A stretch of 64,000 nt of DNA from Agapanthus africanus (lineage: Eukaryota; Streptophyta; Magnoliopsida; Asparagales; Amaryllidaceae), in contig CM057338.1 of assembly GCA_030015575.1 (NCBI GenBank), positions 135,433,546-135,497,545 on the forward strand, in the 5' to 3' direction. Made by a program: the position numbers and the translations under genes. How positions within the stretch are numbered: position 1 is the first letter of the stretch; every line of letters starts with the position of its first letter. The notes beneath the pieces are model-generated. The model made no database searches, was not told the DNA's origin, and saw nothing but the letters and a program-made list of their open reading frames with translations. Below are positions 24,924 through 37,859 of the stretch, piece by piece.

Positions 24924-26441
24924 ATGGAATTCTGGAATATGAGATTCACATTTGCAGATAACCCCTAGGAAGCCTATGTATGGACTTGGCGCTCGCTTTT
25001 GGTAATACATAACTCAATTAATCATATTTCAATATTACATGCATACCTGTTATATGGTATTAATTTATTAATTAATACACTTATTAATCTGTATTACAGA
25101 AACTTTTCATTTTAGAAGGCGAAATAAATGGATATTGGATGCATATCAGGCATGAGATGTTACAAATATTTAAGAGATGGAATCAAAGATTGAAAAAAAA
25201 TTCAAACAGTCCGATAAATTTATGGAGGATTGAGAACGTTTTGCCGCTCTTCGCTCTATCATCCGTAGAGACCAGTTTTCTTTTCTTCTATTGTATTGGG
25301 ATACATCCGAGGCAAAGGTAATTAAAAATATAGTTAATTGATTTGAATACCGATTTTAGATTAATTATTATTGAGATATGTTATCTTCTGAATATACAGG
25401 AAGAATCAAAGAGGAATAAGCAGAACCAATTATCATTTGTTCCTGCTAATCAATATAGGGCTATTTTGGTGAGTTTATCTTTAATTATATATATGTTAGA
25501 TTTTTTAATTTTATCGTTACATATCTTCATGTATAGATAAATCAAATATCCGGTATAGGAGAAGGCTGGGAAAAAGCCGGGCTTTCCTGAGACTTGGGAG
25601 GTATTGCACATTAGAGAGGGCATTCCAGAAGAAAGGATGGATAAAGCCACTCAATATGTGATAAGATCGCATTTATAAATTTTTAAAGTAAATTAAATAC
25701 ACTTGTTAACTTTGCAAAAAAAGTAATCACAGTTTCATTTATCAAAGGAGGATTTTGAGGATGCAAAGAGAAGCTATAGGGAATCAAATCTTGAATTTCT
25801 GGCTAACGATCCTTTTCTATGGAAGCCAATGTATCTATTATAGAGCAAATTTTCCCTCGCTTGAGGAGACACGGCCGTATTCACCTTTACTGTGATCCTG
25901 TTAGTCTTTCATGGTCGAGTTCTAGAAAAACTTCAAGTACGTCGATCACTCGCTCCATCCAACAAACGGCTAAGTCACGGTAGATCGACGAGTTAGAGGG
26001 CGACTTAGGAGGAGGGATGGAGTAAATAAGAAGAGGGAGGAATATGAAGCGGAATGGAGAGCTCAAATGAAGGCACGGTGGGATCAATTTTCTCAACAAT
26101 ACTGTCTGCCTTTGCAACCGTGGTCGGTATAGGGTCCATGGTCTTCGCAGCCGGCATATTACCCTTCTCCGACGCAGCGACCGTATTACCCTCCCCCATC
26201 ATAGGGACCATCGTACCACCTTCAGCCCCCGCCTTTGTAATAGGGAGAGTACTACCCTCGGCCTCCGCCTCCTCCACAAGATCCTTATTATCCTCATCCT
26301 TCGCCACATGAACCGTATAACCCTCAGTCTACCCCATAGGGAGGGTTATTATCTTCATTTTTTTTGCAGCAAGATTTCGACGATGTGAATCGATACTATT
26401 CAAGGCAAGGTTTTGATGGCGATGGCAGTCGTGGAAGTTAG
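24924..26441 (+). pseudogene. CACTA ORF2-like (Transposase_24 type), 3' part
   Basis: The sequence continues the reading broken at 9281. Exon-like stretches separated by AT-rich gaps give: a basic word SKRNKQNQLSF (25393-25430), KKPGFPETWEVLHIREGIPE (25565-25630), an acidic EDAKRSY stretch (25750-25800), EEYEAEWRAQMKARWDQFSQ (about 26036-26095) and a Pro/Tyr-rich tail with YYP repeats. The end is DFDDVNRYYSRQGFDGDG with stop TAG at 26439-26441. This domain order fits En/Spm ORF2 proteins. Several stops in the tail show decay. Confidence 0.6.
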
Positions 26442-26560
26442 TGGGGTATGTATATACATGTGTTAGTGTAGCTAGCACGTTGTTTAATTTTGAAAATTAT
26501 GATTTTAGTTCATATGTTTATTTATTTGTTTGGATTTGCAGGGTTCCGATGCTCGATGAT

Positions 26561-27060
26561 ATAAAATCTCAAGTCTGCTTCAGTTAATTTCACAAAAGCA
26601 TGTTTAGAGTCACCAACAACACTCAACGAGACATACTTTCACCTCAATACCAATTTAGGAAATACCCGTCGATATAGCACCAGCCGGTAATAAGATAAGA
26701 ACTGTCATGACTGGTAGTGAAGCGAACTGACAGATACTCCTTGCTCTCATAGTAAAACTTTGAATTACGAGGTCTGCATAAGCTTTTAGTCCACTTTAGT
26801 AATTTCAAATTGAATTTACTGAAGTGGACCAAAAGCTTATACAGACCCTGTATTTCAAAGTTTTCTATGAGAAGGAGAAGTATCTACCTGTTCACTTAAC
26901 TCCCAGTTGCGACAGTTCTTCTCTTGTTACTGACCAGCGCTACATCGGCATACATTTTCTAAATTGGAATTTAGGTGAAAGTATGTTTCGGCGAGTACTG
27001 TTGGTGAATCTAAAGATCCTTTTGCGAAGTTAATTGAAGCAAACTTGAGACTTTTATGAT
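26561..27060. repeat. Inverted repeat, arms about 248 bp, almost no loop
   Basis: The left arm (26561-26808) and right arm (26812-27060) pair along their whole length. Paired words include AAGTCTGCTTCAGTTAATTT with its counterpart near 27030-27055, and GTGAAAGTATGT(C/T)TCG. The centre is at CAAATTG, about 26810. Arms differ at roughly one base in six, so it is not recent. The arms keep a weak protein-like reading (FYYESKEYLSVRF on the minus strand, FYEKEKYLPVHL on the plus strand), which suggests a piece of coding sequence was duplicated in inverted form. I do not recognise that protein. Confidence 0.85.
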
Positions 27061-27214
27061 AAAACTAATTTTTACTTTTGCTCGTAAGGTAACCGCTTAG
27101 GTTGTATAGTTATTATTTATAGAAATTTGAGCATACAATTAAATTGTATGAAGGTGGTGATATTTAAAATCCATATTGCAGATTCGTAGGGTTCTTATAA
27201 ATTAACGGCAAAAG

Positions 27215-27940
27215 GATTATGTTTTGACGATGGAAGTGGTGGGAATTAGTGAGATACGTGTGTGTGTGTGTGTGTGTGTGTGTCTGTGTGTTAGTATAGC
27301 TAGCATTGTTTCGAAAATTATGATTTGAGTTTATGTATTTATTTGTTTGTTTGGATTTGTAGGGTTCACAAGGTTGAGTGAGCTGTGATTGCGCGCGATT
27401 TGAAGAGTTTTTCATATTGTTGGACATATAGCGTACGTATTGTGTTGTTTGTATTCAAAACACTTTTGTTTTATGTGTTGGTTTGAGTATATGTTTGTTT
27501 GTCATGATCGACTTTAGTTCATGTATGCTTGTTTATTATGATTTTAGTTCATATATGTGTTCGTTTGAGTTGTTGATATTGTTGGATATATCGTGGATTG
27601 TGTTTATATATTGGTTTGTATGCGAAACGCTATTGTGGCTTATTATATTATGATTTTGTGTATTATTGTATGGAAAATTAGCCTTTTTAGTAATTTTTTT
27701 CTAAATAAATGGCTATTAGCGACTGTTCAAGTTACAGGAACAGTCACTGATACATTTTAGCGATTGTTCTTTGATATATGAAACCGTTAATAAACGATTG
27801 GAAGTCCACATGTCATTGCATTGGCGTCCGTTACGAACAGTCGCTGATATTTATATGAGCGACAGTCCTTATTGGCGACCGTTCATGAATGGTCGCTAAT
27901 ACATGTTTCAACAACCGCTATTTCCGCGACCGTTGATTGG
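27215..27940 (+). mobile_element. CACTA 3' region with subterminal repeats
   Basis: From about 27690 to 27935 the sequence has many short repeats in both directions built on GCGAC(C/T)GTTC and TCGCTAATA. These are the subterminal motifs of this CACTA family. The whole stretch 27190-27940 matches 43050-43785 in reverse. The CACTA end itself (TAGTG-type) is missing: compared with 42905-43050 the last 120 bp or so are absent, so the element is truncated at about 27940. Confidence 0.75.
27258..27290. repeat. (GT)n microsatellite
   Basis: GT run in the CACTA 3' region. The related CACTA copy has (CA)n at the mirrored place, 43686-43708. Confidence 0.95.
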
Positions 27941-29472
27941 TGCAATTTATTATATATTTATATAACTATATTTATCTTAATTTTGCACATTTTATATTGT
28001 TTTGGATATGTTTTATGAACTAATACAGGTTATATGACTTAAACACTAAAAGACACAAAACATTAATTACGTGCGTAAAATGGAGATTTAATTGGAGTTA
28101 ATAAAATATAGAGAATTGATTACATTTATTGCATATTTTCTATATTTTTATTAATTAGTAAATTGTATTATTTATAATTTGAGAACATATATGGAGATTA
28201 TGTGTAAAAATATGAATTCATATGTTTCTTAAATAATAAGTAATATAATTATGAAAAAATTGGTTTCCTAATAAAAATAGATGCAACTAAAAAATTCGTT
28301 TTAAATTTTTTTTGTAGGTTTAAAAGTAGTCATATCAATTCAAAACAGCAAATCAATTGAGGAGGCTTAATCAGAGCAAGAGAACAATTCTAGTATGTCT
28401 AATTTAGTGCCATCAAAAGATTCAACGGAAATCTATTAGTATTAGGAATTGAGATTGTTTAGAAAAATGTATTCTCTTATGTTTTTTAGTACTTGATCTC
28501 CAAACTTCTTAGCCCTATATGTAGATAGGTGATATTATGGTTGGAGCCATCTCTCTATAGTTTATTGTTTAGGGTTTTAGGAGAGATCAAAAATATTTGT
28601 GATAGTTGTTTTTAATATGAAGTTTGTTTTATTTGATAATACTTTCTATTCTATTATGAATAGCTAATCTATTTTTTTAGGCTTTAGAATTATTATTTCT
28701 ATTATGGTTGTGATGTTTTAATATCTCCATCTCTTTTCTATTGGTTTTCATTGTGAATTTCTCTTGATCTAAAAGTTTCTCATTTTATTTTTCATCTAAT
28801 AAACTAAATTATATGATGATAGTTGACATCTTGAACAGGCTTAGGAAAATGTGAGAACACCTAGAACCTAGTTAGATTATTGATAGCGTGACGAATTAGA
28901 AATCTAATTTGGAAATGTAAGAGATGGTTTTTAATTAAAGAAATTCAACTTAATTAAATTAGGATAATTTAAAGTATCTAATAATTCAATCTAATTCATA
29001 AATTAACAACTTGTGGGTTAGTTCATAGAAGGTTAAACTAGATTATTTTTAGGGTAATTAGATTAACATGTTTTGATTCTTTTGTTAGATGATGTGGTGT
29101 GATTGATAGAGTAGATCTATAAACGTATGATTTATACTTTCATTGATTGATATTTCATTGCGAAACTAGATTGCTCTATACTTTTATATAATTGATAGTA
29201 ATGAATTTAAACATGCAATTTTGAAAAGAATATAATCATATAAACCAACCATGATAGTAAAGATAATTCGACACATTAGGCTTGCTTCATCATTTAAAAC
29301 CCACTTTTAATTTTATTTGCAACTTAAATTTTAGTTTAATATCAACTATTTTCGTACTTTTTTTTAGAATTAATTAAAATTCAACACCTCCCCATGGATC
29401 GATCCTCAAGTTTTACAATTGCACGACAGTATACTTGCAGTTAAAATTTATCGACTAATAAAATCTCCATCA
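27941..29472 (+). mobile_element. Probable gypsy 5' LTR (Tat/Athila-like)
   Basis: The right edge is fixed by CCATCA at 29472, followed within a few bases by a tRNA-Asp type primer site. The left edge is uncertain. The TG at 27941 is the point where CACTA similarity ends, and it would give a 1532-bp LTR. There is no second LTR copy in the window to prove it. The sequence is AT-rich and has no gene. Confidence 0.45.
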
Positions 29473-29478
29473 AAATTT

Positions 29479-29496
29479 TGTCTCCGTTGCCGGGGA
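29479..29496 (+). other. Primer binding site (tRNA-Asp type), altered
   Basis: TGTCTCCGTTGCCGGGGA matches the TGGCGCCGTTGCCGGGGA site used by many Tat and Athila elements except for three bases near its start. An intact reversed version is at 58023-58041. Confidence 0.7.
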
Positions 29497-29618
29497 GGCG
29501 TTCGCAGTCTTAGTTAATTTTAATTCAAGTTATTATTTTATTTTTCTTTATTTTTTATTTCTATTTTTTTTAAGGAAATTTGGAGCTACTGGGGTGAACC
29601 AACAAGGAGCTTAATTAC

Positions 29619-31829
29619 TGCAGGGTTTCCTAGCACGACAACAAGGTTTCGGGAGGCATTTTTCATGCGATATTAAAATTTTAGCCGTTGTAGCTAACCC
29701 TAACATAGAATCATATAATAGAAATCCGAAGGAATAGAAATGAAAACAACTTTGCAACTAAAGTGAACATGGAATACAACCTTTGTAGACCGGTCCTTCA
29801 CTTCATTAGCTTCGTATAGTAGTCTCTCGCTGCAAGTAGTGAACTCCGGGCTCTAGAGAGGCTCCACAATAAGAATGGAACAAGCTTGCTTCGAAGTCTT
29901 CGAGGCCGAAGATGATCTACGTCGAGGAGACACTAACCCAAGCTATCTCTTCACTAGTTATGAAATTAGTGAAGCAAACACCCTATACTAAATGGTAAGT
30001 AGTAGAGGATGATGAAGTAGGAAGTGCGCTCACTTTAGATTTAATTTTCTCATAAGTTTTCATCAATTTCCATTGAAGCTAGAAAACTTGAGAGGAAGAA
30101 GAAGAAGAAAGCTCTCATGAAATTAACCAAGTGAAGAATGGCAACCTTTGGTGAGTTAACATCATATGTTAACCTTTGTAGAGAGTTAACCATGGCTAGG
30201 TTTAATGGGTGGGTTAATAAATATCTTATGCAAAACAAAACATCTGGACTTAGTCAATGACAATCCAAGCTTCTTGCCATGACAAAATCAATTAGTTTTG
30301 AATTACTTAATCCATTAAAAACCCTAGGATTAAACCAAGCATGGTGTAAGTCATACACACACCTAAATTGCATGTATCATCAAGCATGACACATAATCAT
30401 GTACACAAATATATATCACATATATACTTATGCACGAAGTGAGAAAAAGAAATAATAAGTGAGCTTAATATTAGTTAATCTAATGTAATATATCAAATAT
30501 ATAATTATACATTAAATTATTAAATCAACTATTGATTTAATAATCCGGTTATATCACATATAACCGACTAATATCAAATGTAACAACTTATCGAACCAAC
30601 ACTAGATCCGATAACCTGGCTATATCAAATATAACCGACCGATGTCATAAATAGCGAGAATAGAATACGGTATCTCATATCGTATTAATCTCGGTCCCGC
30701 ACATATCATATATGTGCTCCTACTCCGTTTCTCTTGAGCCAGGAAACCTCTGTGTAGGACTCTAAAGACTTGTCAATATGCCGGCAGTAGGTAATGATCA
30801 TATCAAACACCCACAAACCGCAAGCGGTCTGCTAAACGTAACGGCCACCCGGGTATTGAGCGATCAGAAGATCAACAAGCAAGCTTGCTCATACTCCTGC
30901 GAATCCAATCAGTAACACTACCGTACAGACCAGTCTCTTCGTCTGATATGTCGGATATCTTGTCTAGGGGTGGTAAACGCCAGACCCCAGTAGCTCGATA
31001 AGTCGTGTCGATATGAGGCTCATAACGGGTCAAGAAACCACTGATAACACTTACCAGTATATCTCTGAATCAGCCCTGGCCAGGGACTTCCTTTTATAGC
31101 CAATCGAGCACAGTGCAACATCAATCCCCAATACCGGGAGAGATGAAACCCCTCCTATCGCTCATTGCCTCCATGTGATTTGGAATTGTACCTAGAATCC
31201 ACCGTTTTGCACGTTCTCTTGAACGTGGTAAGGTGAAAATCAAAGCACAGTGGGAATCACACAAGACTCTATGACGATCTCGGGTCTACAAACTAATCTG
31301 TACCAGTGTCACCAGAGAACTGCTATCCGACGATAGGTATAATACCATCTAGGAGTTCTCGGCGAGTCCGTCCAGTGTACCCAGTCTCCACTAAGCACCC
31401 GTATAGTGCTTAAGAGCTCCGCCTCCGGTTCCGGTTCAGGTCCGGCTTTCTCTGATGTCAAACACAAATGGATATGGGATCATCCATCGCCCATCTACAT
31501 GGGTCGAGAAGTTATACGCTAGTCTACTCTGGTATATCGATACCCTGTCTCGATGCACTCTCGACTAGGAACATTTGAAGGATGTTCTTGATGACTACCA
31601 TGTCCCCACTAGTATGATTTGCATCATAATCCTGGTAGTCAAGTACTCATCCTAAGGGCTTTATCAACATGTAACATAGAAACAATCAATGTACATGTTA
31701 AGATAAAGTGGAACCAGATAGCATACTATCATGTCGAGCAAGAAAGTCCTCCCTATATATGTCCAAGAATCCACTACAATATACAACATATGTACAGTAA
31801 TGGCCTCTAGGGCATACATATAACTAACA
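29619..31829 (-). mobile_element. Copia 3' LTR
   Basis: The plus strand runs TGCAGGGTTTCC...ATAACTAACA; on the element strand it starts TGTTAGTTAT and ends CCCTGCA. Length 2211 bp. It contains a 34-bp GC-rich insertion-like stretch near 31408-31450 (CTCCGCCTCCGGTTCCGG) not found in the other copies. Confidence 0.95.
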
Positions 31830-31849
31830 ATCTCCCACTTGCACTTGGG
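31830..31849 (-). other. Copia polypurine tract
   Basis: The minus strand reads CCCAAGTGCAAGTGGGAGAT directly before the LTR start, identical in its core to 5904-5917. Confidence 0.9.
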
Positions 31850-32432
31850 CCATCTGTTATAGTATCCCATACCTAATAATCAGCAGTGGTTGAAGTATCT
31901 CATACTCAACCATCCCATAAAAGTCTCTCCTGGGAAAATGCCTTTGTAAGTGGATCCACCATGTTGTCCTCTGTGTCTACTTTCCTAACCTCGATCTCCC
32001 TGGAGATCAACCATCTCCATGATCAGGTGATACTGCCTAAGAATATGTCTAGATCACTGATGGGATGGGGGTTCCTAGGCATATGCCATAACTCCATTGT
32101 CACACAATGGTAGGAACGAAGTATATCTCATGAAAAAATATATATCCAGACTGCCTCTTTGGTAGCATCGTTGGTAGCGATGTATCCAGCCTTTATCGTC
32201 TAGTTTGCCACGGTATCTAGTTTGGAACTCTTCCAATATACCGTCCCTCCACTGAGGGTGAAGACAATGCCTGTGACTGACAATCAGTCGACCTTACCAC
32301 CCTGTAAGCTATCCAGTGATTCTCCCTAGGATCGATTGATACCATTTCACTACACTTAGTTAGAATCCTAACATCCACTTAGATCTATCTTATAGATCCA
32401 AAACCCAGGATTTAGGAGGTATCATCTTGATT

Positions 32433-32672
32433 TTATATGGAGAATCCTTGTGATAAGAGGAGATTGACAGAGTGTAGCATAGGAAACTCTTTTCCTATTA
32501 AGAGTATGTCATCCACGCACAATACGAGGATCACCACCATACTCCCTACTACCTTTTTGTACATACAAGGTTCATCTACCATTTTGATGAAGTCAAACTC
32601 TTTGACTACCACATCAAAACAGATGTTCCAACTCCGTGATGCCTGTTTTAACCTGTAAAGCAACTTGCACAC
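32433..32672 (-). pseudogene. Copia reverse transcriptase fragment
   Basis: An 80-residue open stretch has LYRLKQASRSWNICFD, KEFDFIKMVDEPCMYKK and the catalytic CVDDILLIGKEFPML. This is the best preserved part of the element. Frames break on both sides, so only a piece of the polymerase could be made. The RNase H part downstream (31850-32430) is only faintly readable. Confidence 0.85.
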
Positions 32673-33111
32673 TTTTCCGCTGCTCCCACTGTCTACGAAG
32701 CCCTCTGGCCGTGTACTTATAGACGCTTTCTTCTAAATCACTATTTAGAAAAGCAGTCATGATACCTAATCACCAGATATTGTAGTCATGGTATGTAGCA
32801 ATGGCAAGTAGGATCCGGATCGACATAAGCATAGCTTCTGGAGAAAATGTTTCATCATAAACCACACCTGATTGATGACGAAAAACCCTTTTCTACAAGT
32901 CTAGTTTTGAAAGTCTCAACTTTTCCATCTACACCAAGTAATCTTTTCAAGATATACTTGCTCCTGATGGGGATTTAACCCTTCAGATATAGCAACCAAA
33001 GTCCATACTTTGTTGGTGTATATGGATTCCATCTCAGATTGCTTAGCATCCAGTCATTCTCATAGAGTCCCCCCTCCTGATGGCCTGCTCGAAACTAGTT
33101 GGGTCATCATC

Positions 33112-33530
33112 TCATGATGTAATCTCGATCCCACTATTATTGAGAAAACCGAAGTATCTCTCAGGCGGATGAGGAACCCTACCAGATCGGCGGAGAGGCT
33201 GAGGTTCATCGGGAACTATTGAATCCTTCGATTCTACCAAATCGTCAGCTGTAGTTTGTATAGCTGGAACTCCTTCCAGTTCTACCTCATGACCACTAAT
33301 TTCTTCACAAGAAATTCCTTTTATAAAATGGTGGCATGCTGAGAAACAAAACACCTTTTATTCCTCGGTGCGGTAGAAGATATTCCCTTGCGAATGCTTG
33401 GGATATCCAACAAACTTCCACAGAATTGATCTTGTCTCGAGCTTGTCCGGATTTTGCTTTTGACATAGGCCGGACAACCCCAAATATTAACTTACTTAAG
33501 ATATGGGCTCTTCCCATACCATATCGCATA
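33112..33530 (-). pseudogene. Copia integrase C-terminus and linker
   Basis: Two overlapping frames give the integrase end and linker. The integrase end includes FARGYLLPHRGIKGVLF-like words in 33305-33529. The linker has PLRRSGRVPHPPERYFGFL in 33112-33354. The family normally has GYPKETKGYYFY in the first part; here repeated changes have blurred it. Confidence 0.7.
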
Positions 33531-33726
33531 TGGAGTGGTAGGCACCTGACTTGGTTGGAACCCTATTCAATAGGTATACAGCTTCTCAAGTGCATAACCC
33601 CCAAAAGGAAATAGGCAACTAAGTAGTACTCATCATAGAGCACACTATATCACATAGGGTGCAATTGCTCTGCCCCGATACACCGACGTGCTGTGGTGTA
33701 TACGGGGGAGTAATGCTGAGAGAATC

Positions 33727-33978
33727 TCATTCTCCTTTAGAATAGTCCAGGAATTCCGTACTCAAGTATTCTCCTCCCTGATCACATCTAAGGACATAAT
33801 ACTTATACCCGTTTTGGTTCTTTACTTCTAACTTATATTCTTTGAATTTCTCAAAAGGTTCAGACTTGTGTTTCAACAGGAACATATGTTCGAATCTTGA
33901 GAGATCATCAGTGAATGTAATGAAGTACAAAGAACCAGTCCTGGCATGTGTAGACAGGGGATCTACATACATCATCAT
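33727..33978 (-). pseudogene. Copia integrase core fragment
   Basis: The translation has DPLSTHARTGSLYFITFTDD, then LLKHKSEPFEKFKEYKLEV and LRCDQGGEYLSTEF. These are the regions of the first and second catalytic Asp: FTDD is present, and LRCDQGGEY replaces the usual LRSDRGGEY. The Glu region was not found in frame. Confidence 0.8.
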
Positions 33979-34429
33979 GTATCAATTCTAAGAGTTCACT
34001 AACTTTTCTCTGTTTCTAATAAATGGAGCTATGGTCATCTTATCTTTGTGACAAGACTGGTAAGTTTCACAAGATATAAATTCAAACTGATTTAAATATG
34101 CATCTTTATGTAACTTCAGCTAGTCGGGTCGCATTGATATGACCTAGTCTATAATGCCTTAAGAATGGTTCGTTCATTTCTGAACTCTTCCTCTTGTGTG
34201 TGTTTTGTACGTTAAGAACTGTGATTTGATTTAGAACGTATATGCTTTTAGATAACGTGCCTGAACTGATCAACTCTTGATATAGGAAATGTTTAAAACA
34301 TTATCCAATAATGCAAAATTATATCCTTCTTTACTAAATAAAGAGACTGATATGATATTGTATATCAGGTTCGGTATCTAATAACATTGGTTCAGAATCA
34401 ATATATTTGGTAATACAGAGTGATAATTG

Positions 34430-34760
34430 CTAACAAGCTTGGATGCAACACTTGTATCGTTTCCAACTCTTGAAACTTATCACCCTTTCCCAGTTCTTTA
34501 CCTTTTTGTAGCTCATGTAACAGATTACATATATGAGATCCTGATCTGGTATCTCATACCCAGGACGTAGAGGATACTGAAAAACAATTCTCGGTAATGA
34601 ACATACTCGAAGAAGATGCATCAACATGCACTTTCTTCGTTTGGACGGCACGGGAATCGTGGTATTCCCCTATTTCCTGCTCAGTTTTATAACAATTATA
34701 AGTCGGAGCGGGACCAATGTTCCCTATCTCAGTATAACAAGCAGGTTCGGTCAATACATC
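34430..34760 (-). pseudogene. Copia gag end / protease region remnant
   Basis: Frames in this stretch give a broken version of the zinc-knuckle to protease junction. The piece KKVHVDASSSSMFITENCFS ends in a serine-rich SSTSWV, where the family reads SWVLDTG. No knuckle or catalytic triad survives. Beyond it (34760-37840) the gag and leader cannot be read as protein, though 34830-35440 and 35900-36320 match the plus-strand copy at 560-2140. Confidence 0.45.
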
Positions 34761-35968
34761 TATATTATTATCTTATTAAGGCATGACATGGTCGCTACCT
34801 GGAGAGAGAGAGAGAAGAAAACACTTAGCGTATGCTCTTGTATGATTAGATTGGTTATTATTTTATCTAATCAGGATGGCTCCCACCGTTTTAGTCAAAT
34901 CTTCATTCAAACCCTAAAAGGAAAGACTAGCCGGGATTAATAACACCCTACAAGTTCGCCAATCTTTCAGCCAGGCCAGTGCCGGTACTTTGAGTGAGGT
35001 TCCCCATGCTTTCGCACAGACCTAATTAAAATAAACCTCGTTTTCCCAAGGACGTAACCCTGTTAACACTTTTCTAGACACCTACTTGATCGGTTAATTA
35101 TAATGTGTAAAACTCTCCCAGGTGTAACTCTTACTCGCAGTGGGTATCGGGATCCAACTATCTCATAGAAGGTATGCAATCTCATTGCAAATTTTAACAC
35201 TTGAAATTCCTGATAATATTTTGCCCCTAGCATCCTATGACCTTGACGAAAGCCAACAAACCATAGGCTGCTAGTCAAGTTCAACCCGTACATTTCATGA
35301 TTGATTTAAACCCACCAGCATGACCCTTGACGAAAGCCAACAAAGTCGCACGACTACCCTAACTCAATCGCATTATATGCTTTTGCAGATAAGCATAAAT
35401 AGCTACCGCACACTACGCCTTGATGAAAGCCAACAAACGTACCATGAATATTATGAAGTACTTATCTGAAATATCGGAGGGCTACGACAGGTTTTTAAGA
35501 AAACCCTTTTTATAATGAACTTGATCTCGTTGTAGAATCGAGTGATTTTGTAAAGAAGTGTTTTTGAGGCTTTTACTAGTTTTGCTAAAGAGGTCACTCC
35601 CGGTGAAGAGATCTCGGCTCTTTCCTTATCGAATAAGGTGCTGAATATTCTATAAGGAATACTGCTATGCAAAGAAAAAACTATAGAAGCAATCAAAAGA
35701 CAAACCGAGTGTGTAGTATCTGCTAGTTTCGCTAAAGTGGTCACTCCCGGTGAAGGGCTCTTAGCTCTTTTCTTATCGAATAAGGTGCTGGATATTCTAC
35801 AAGGAATACTGCTATGCAAAGCATGAACTAGAGCTACCAGTTTTTAAAAATTCGATTCTATAACATTTTATAGGTTTCTTTTCTTTCATTAATCTCATTA
35901 ATGAAGTCCCATCATAATATGCTTCCTAAGCATCACATATGAAACGAAAGCAGTAATATATAATATAT

Positions 35969-35971
<3 letters not shown>

Positions 35972-36006
<35 letters not shown>
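35972..36006. repeat. (AT)n microsatellite
   Basis: AT run in the copia leader, same place as 923-967 in the plus-strand copy. Confidence 0.95.
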
Positions 36007-36011
<5 letters not shown>

Positions 36012-37845
36012 AGCATTCGTCTCAAAACATTTCACAGTGATCACATCACAAAGCAGCAGAAGATAACATATGAAATATTGGATATACTAGGATTTCCGTG
36101 TTTTAGATTAAGCCTGTATAAAACACGGATTCCACGGTCGCGATGAATAGCCAAACCCACATCCCTAGACCCCTACGAGAGCAGCAAGCAACCCTACCAA
36201 TTCTAGAGTTAGGAGACCCGGTCTTGACTCCTTGAGATGGTCTCCCTCTGGACTCTAGAACCCGGTTACTTATGCTCCCCGCCTTGGGTCTATCCTAGTG
36301 CGGAAAATTAAATAATATACAACGGCGACATCATCCTCAACCCGGAAGTGCCCCAATAAAAGAATATTACATACAATGAATTTCACACGAATGAAAATAA
36401 AAAACTCTCATCTCACATAAAACCCCCGGCTATTTAAAACACGACGATCTAATATAACATATCACAGCAATACATAACATCACATGTCATCAACGTAAGT
36501 AAATATGCGTATCCCAATTGTCGTTGACATATAGCACCGAAACCGGTGATACACCACATATTACACTTACGGTCGCAGAAAAGAAAGTGAAAAACTACAA
36601 CAGCTGGAATCCGCAACCACCTTAGACATCATAAACCCAATGTATCACATACTTTGGATTTCATGCCTAACCAAATGAATTCCTTAGACATCACATGTCT
36701 AACAATTATAAACCCCACATTTTAGTCTCGATCTTGAAAACACTTTTCAATATCAAGTCGGGCAATTCAACAGGATTCCCGACATCCTGATCGAATGCTC
36801 GTCGGAAACTTTAGTAGACGGCCGCACCCCCGATGCCGTTGACGAAGTGCACTAAAGCGGAACATCGCTGCTGTGAGCACCCGAACGGATGCTTTTGGCG
36901 ACGGGGTTCTCCTACAGTCACTTGGTTGGGGCTATGAGGCGTGGCTATCTAGTAATGTTACCCGGAGAGTATCCGTGCACGCTACATGATTGCGACAGAC
37001 TTTTGATCAACATCAAAATCCCGTCGCAACCGATCAAATGAGACTAAATTTCTAGATTTATAACATTCAAATTAGTTATCTCATAACTACTTTTGTGGAT
37101 TCCAAATATTGTATCCCATCACATAATACCCGGACGACGTTAAACTTTTCGATCGATTTATCAAAGTCCCACAATTCCCCGTGAGCTCAACACTTGAGCA
37201 CAGTTTAATAATACTCAGAACATGCCACAGTATCTATGCACCAGCCGTAGAAGTGCAGACCCAAGCCTCACTCATGTCGCCATGGGACTGCGGCAAACTC
37301 TAAGTTATAACCGCAGTTCCGCGATCCAAAAAGTCGAGTTAGGGTTTCATTCTTCTAGAGGGTTCATAGAATTACTTGCATGTTTTTCCGAATACGTTAA
37401 ACTTAGAAAAATAGATTTTTGACATTCGATCGAACTTTTTAACTTCGCCTAGACAATATGTGAATACCCGAAACAATGTTAAAATTACGAATATGAAACA
37501 CTTCGAATTGCTTATAGTGTAAGGTCACATCTCATGCAAAATTAGCAAAATAAAACAACACCTGAAACACGAAAATCCAGTCTCTGGAACACACCCAAAA
37601 ATCTAACCCCAGAATGCACTGAGTGGCTGAGCAGGCCAGACTTTGTGTTCATGTGGCCGGCCATTTTTCGAGGTGAGTGGCTCAATTTTCTTTTGTGTTC
37701 ATGATGCATCACATACAACATTCTGCACTTGTTTAAAAAATTTCAGAGGACTTTTTAAAATCGACAGAAAGTGAGTTTCCGTGTTTCAAGTTTCGGAGTA
37801 TTTTTGTTTCGTAATCTTAACAAAAACTGTCTAATTTTCTAGCAT

Positions 37846-37858
37846 GGCTCTGATACCA
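37846..37858 (-). other. Primer binding site (initiator Met tRNA)
   Basis: The minus strand reads TGGTATCAGAGCC, one base inside the 5' LTR, which ends at 37860. Confidence 0.95.
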
Positions 37859-37859
37859 C

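Larger units (their letters stand above)
26395..27375. repeat. Direct repeat pair flanking a hairpin
   Basis: About 26400-26550 and 27215-27372 are direct copies. Both have GATGG(C/A)...AGTTAG or ATTAG, then a GT-rich stretch, GTTAGT(G/A)TAGCTAGCA, AAAATTATGATTT and TTTGTTTGGATTTG(C/T)AGGGTTC. The inverted repeat 26561-27060 lies between them. A duplication with inversion of the middle part would give this arrangement. Confidence 0.75.
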
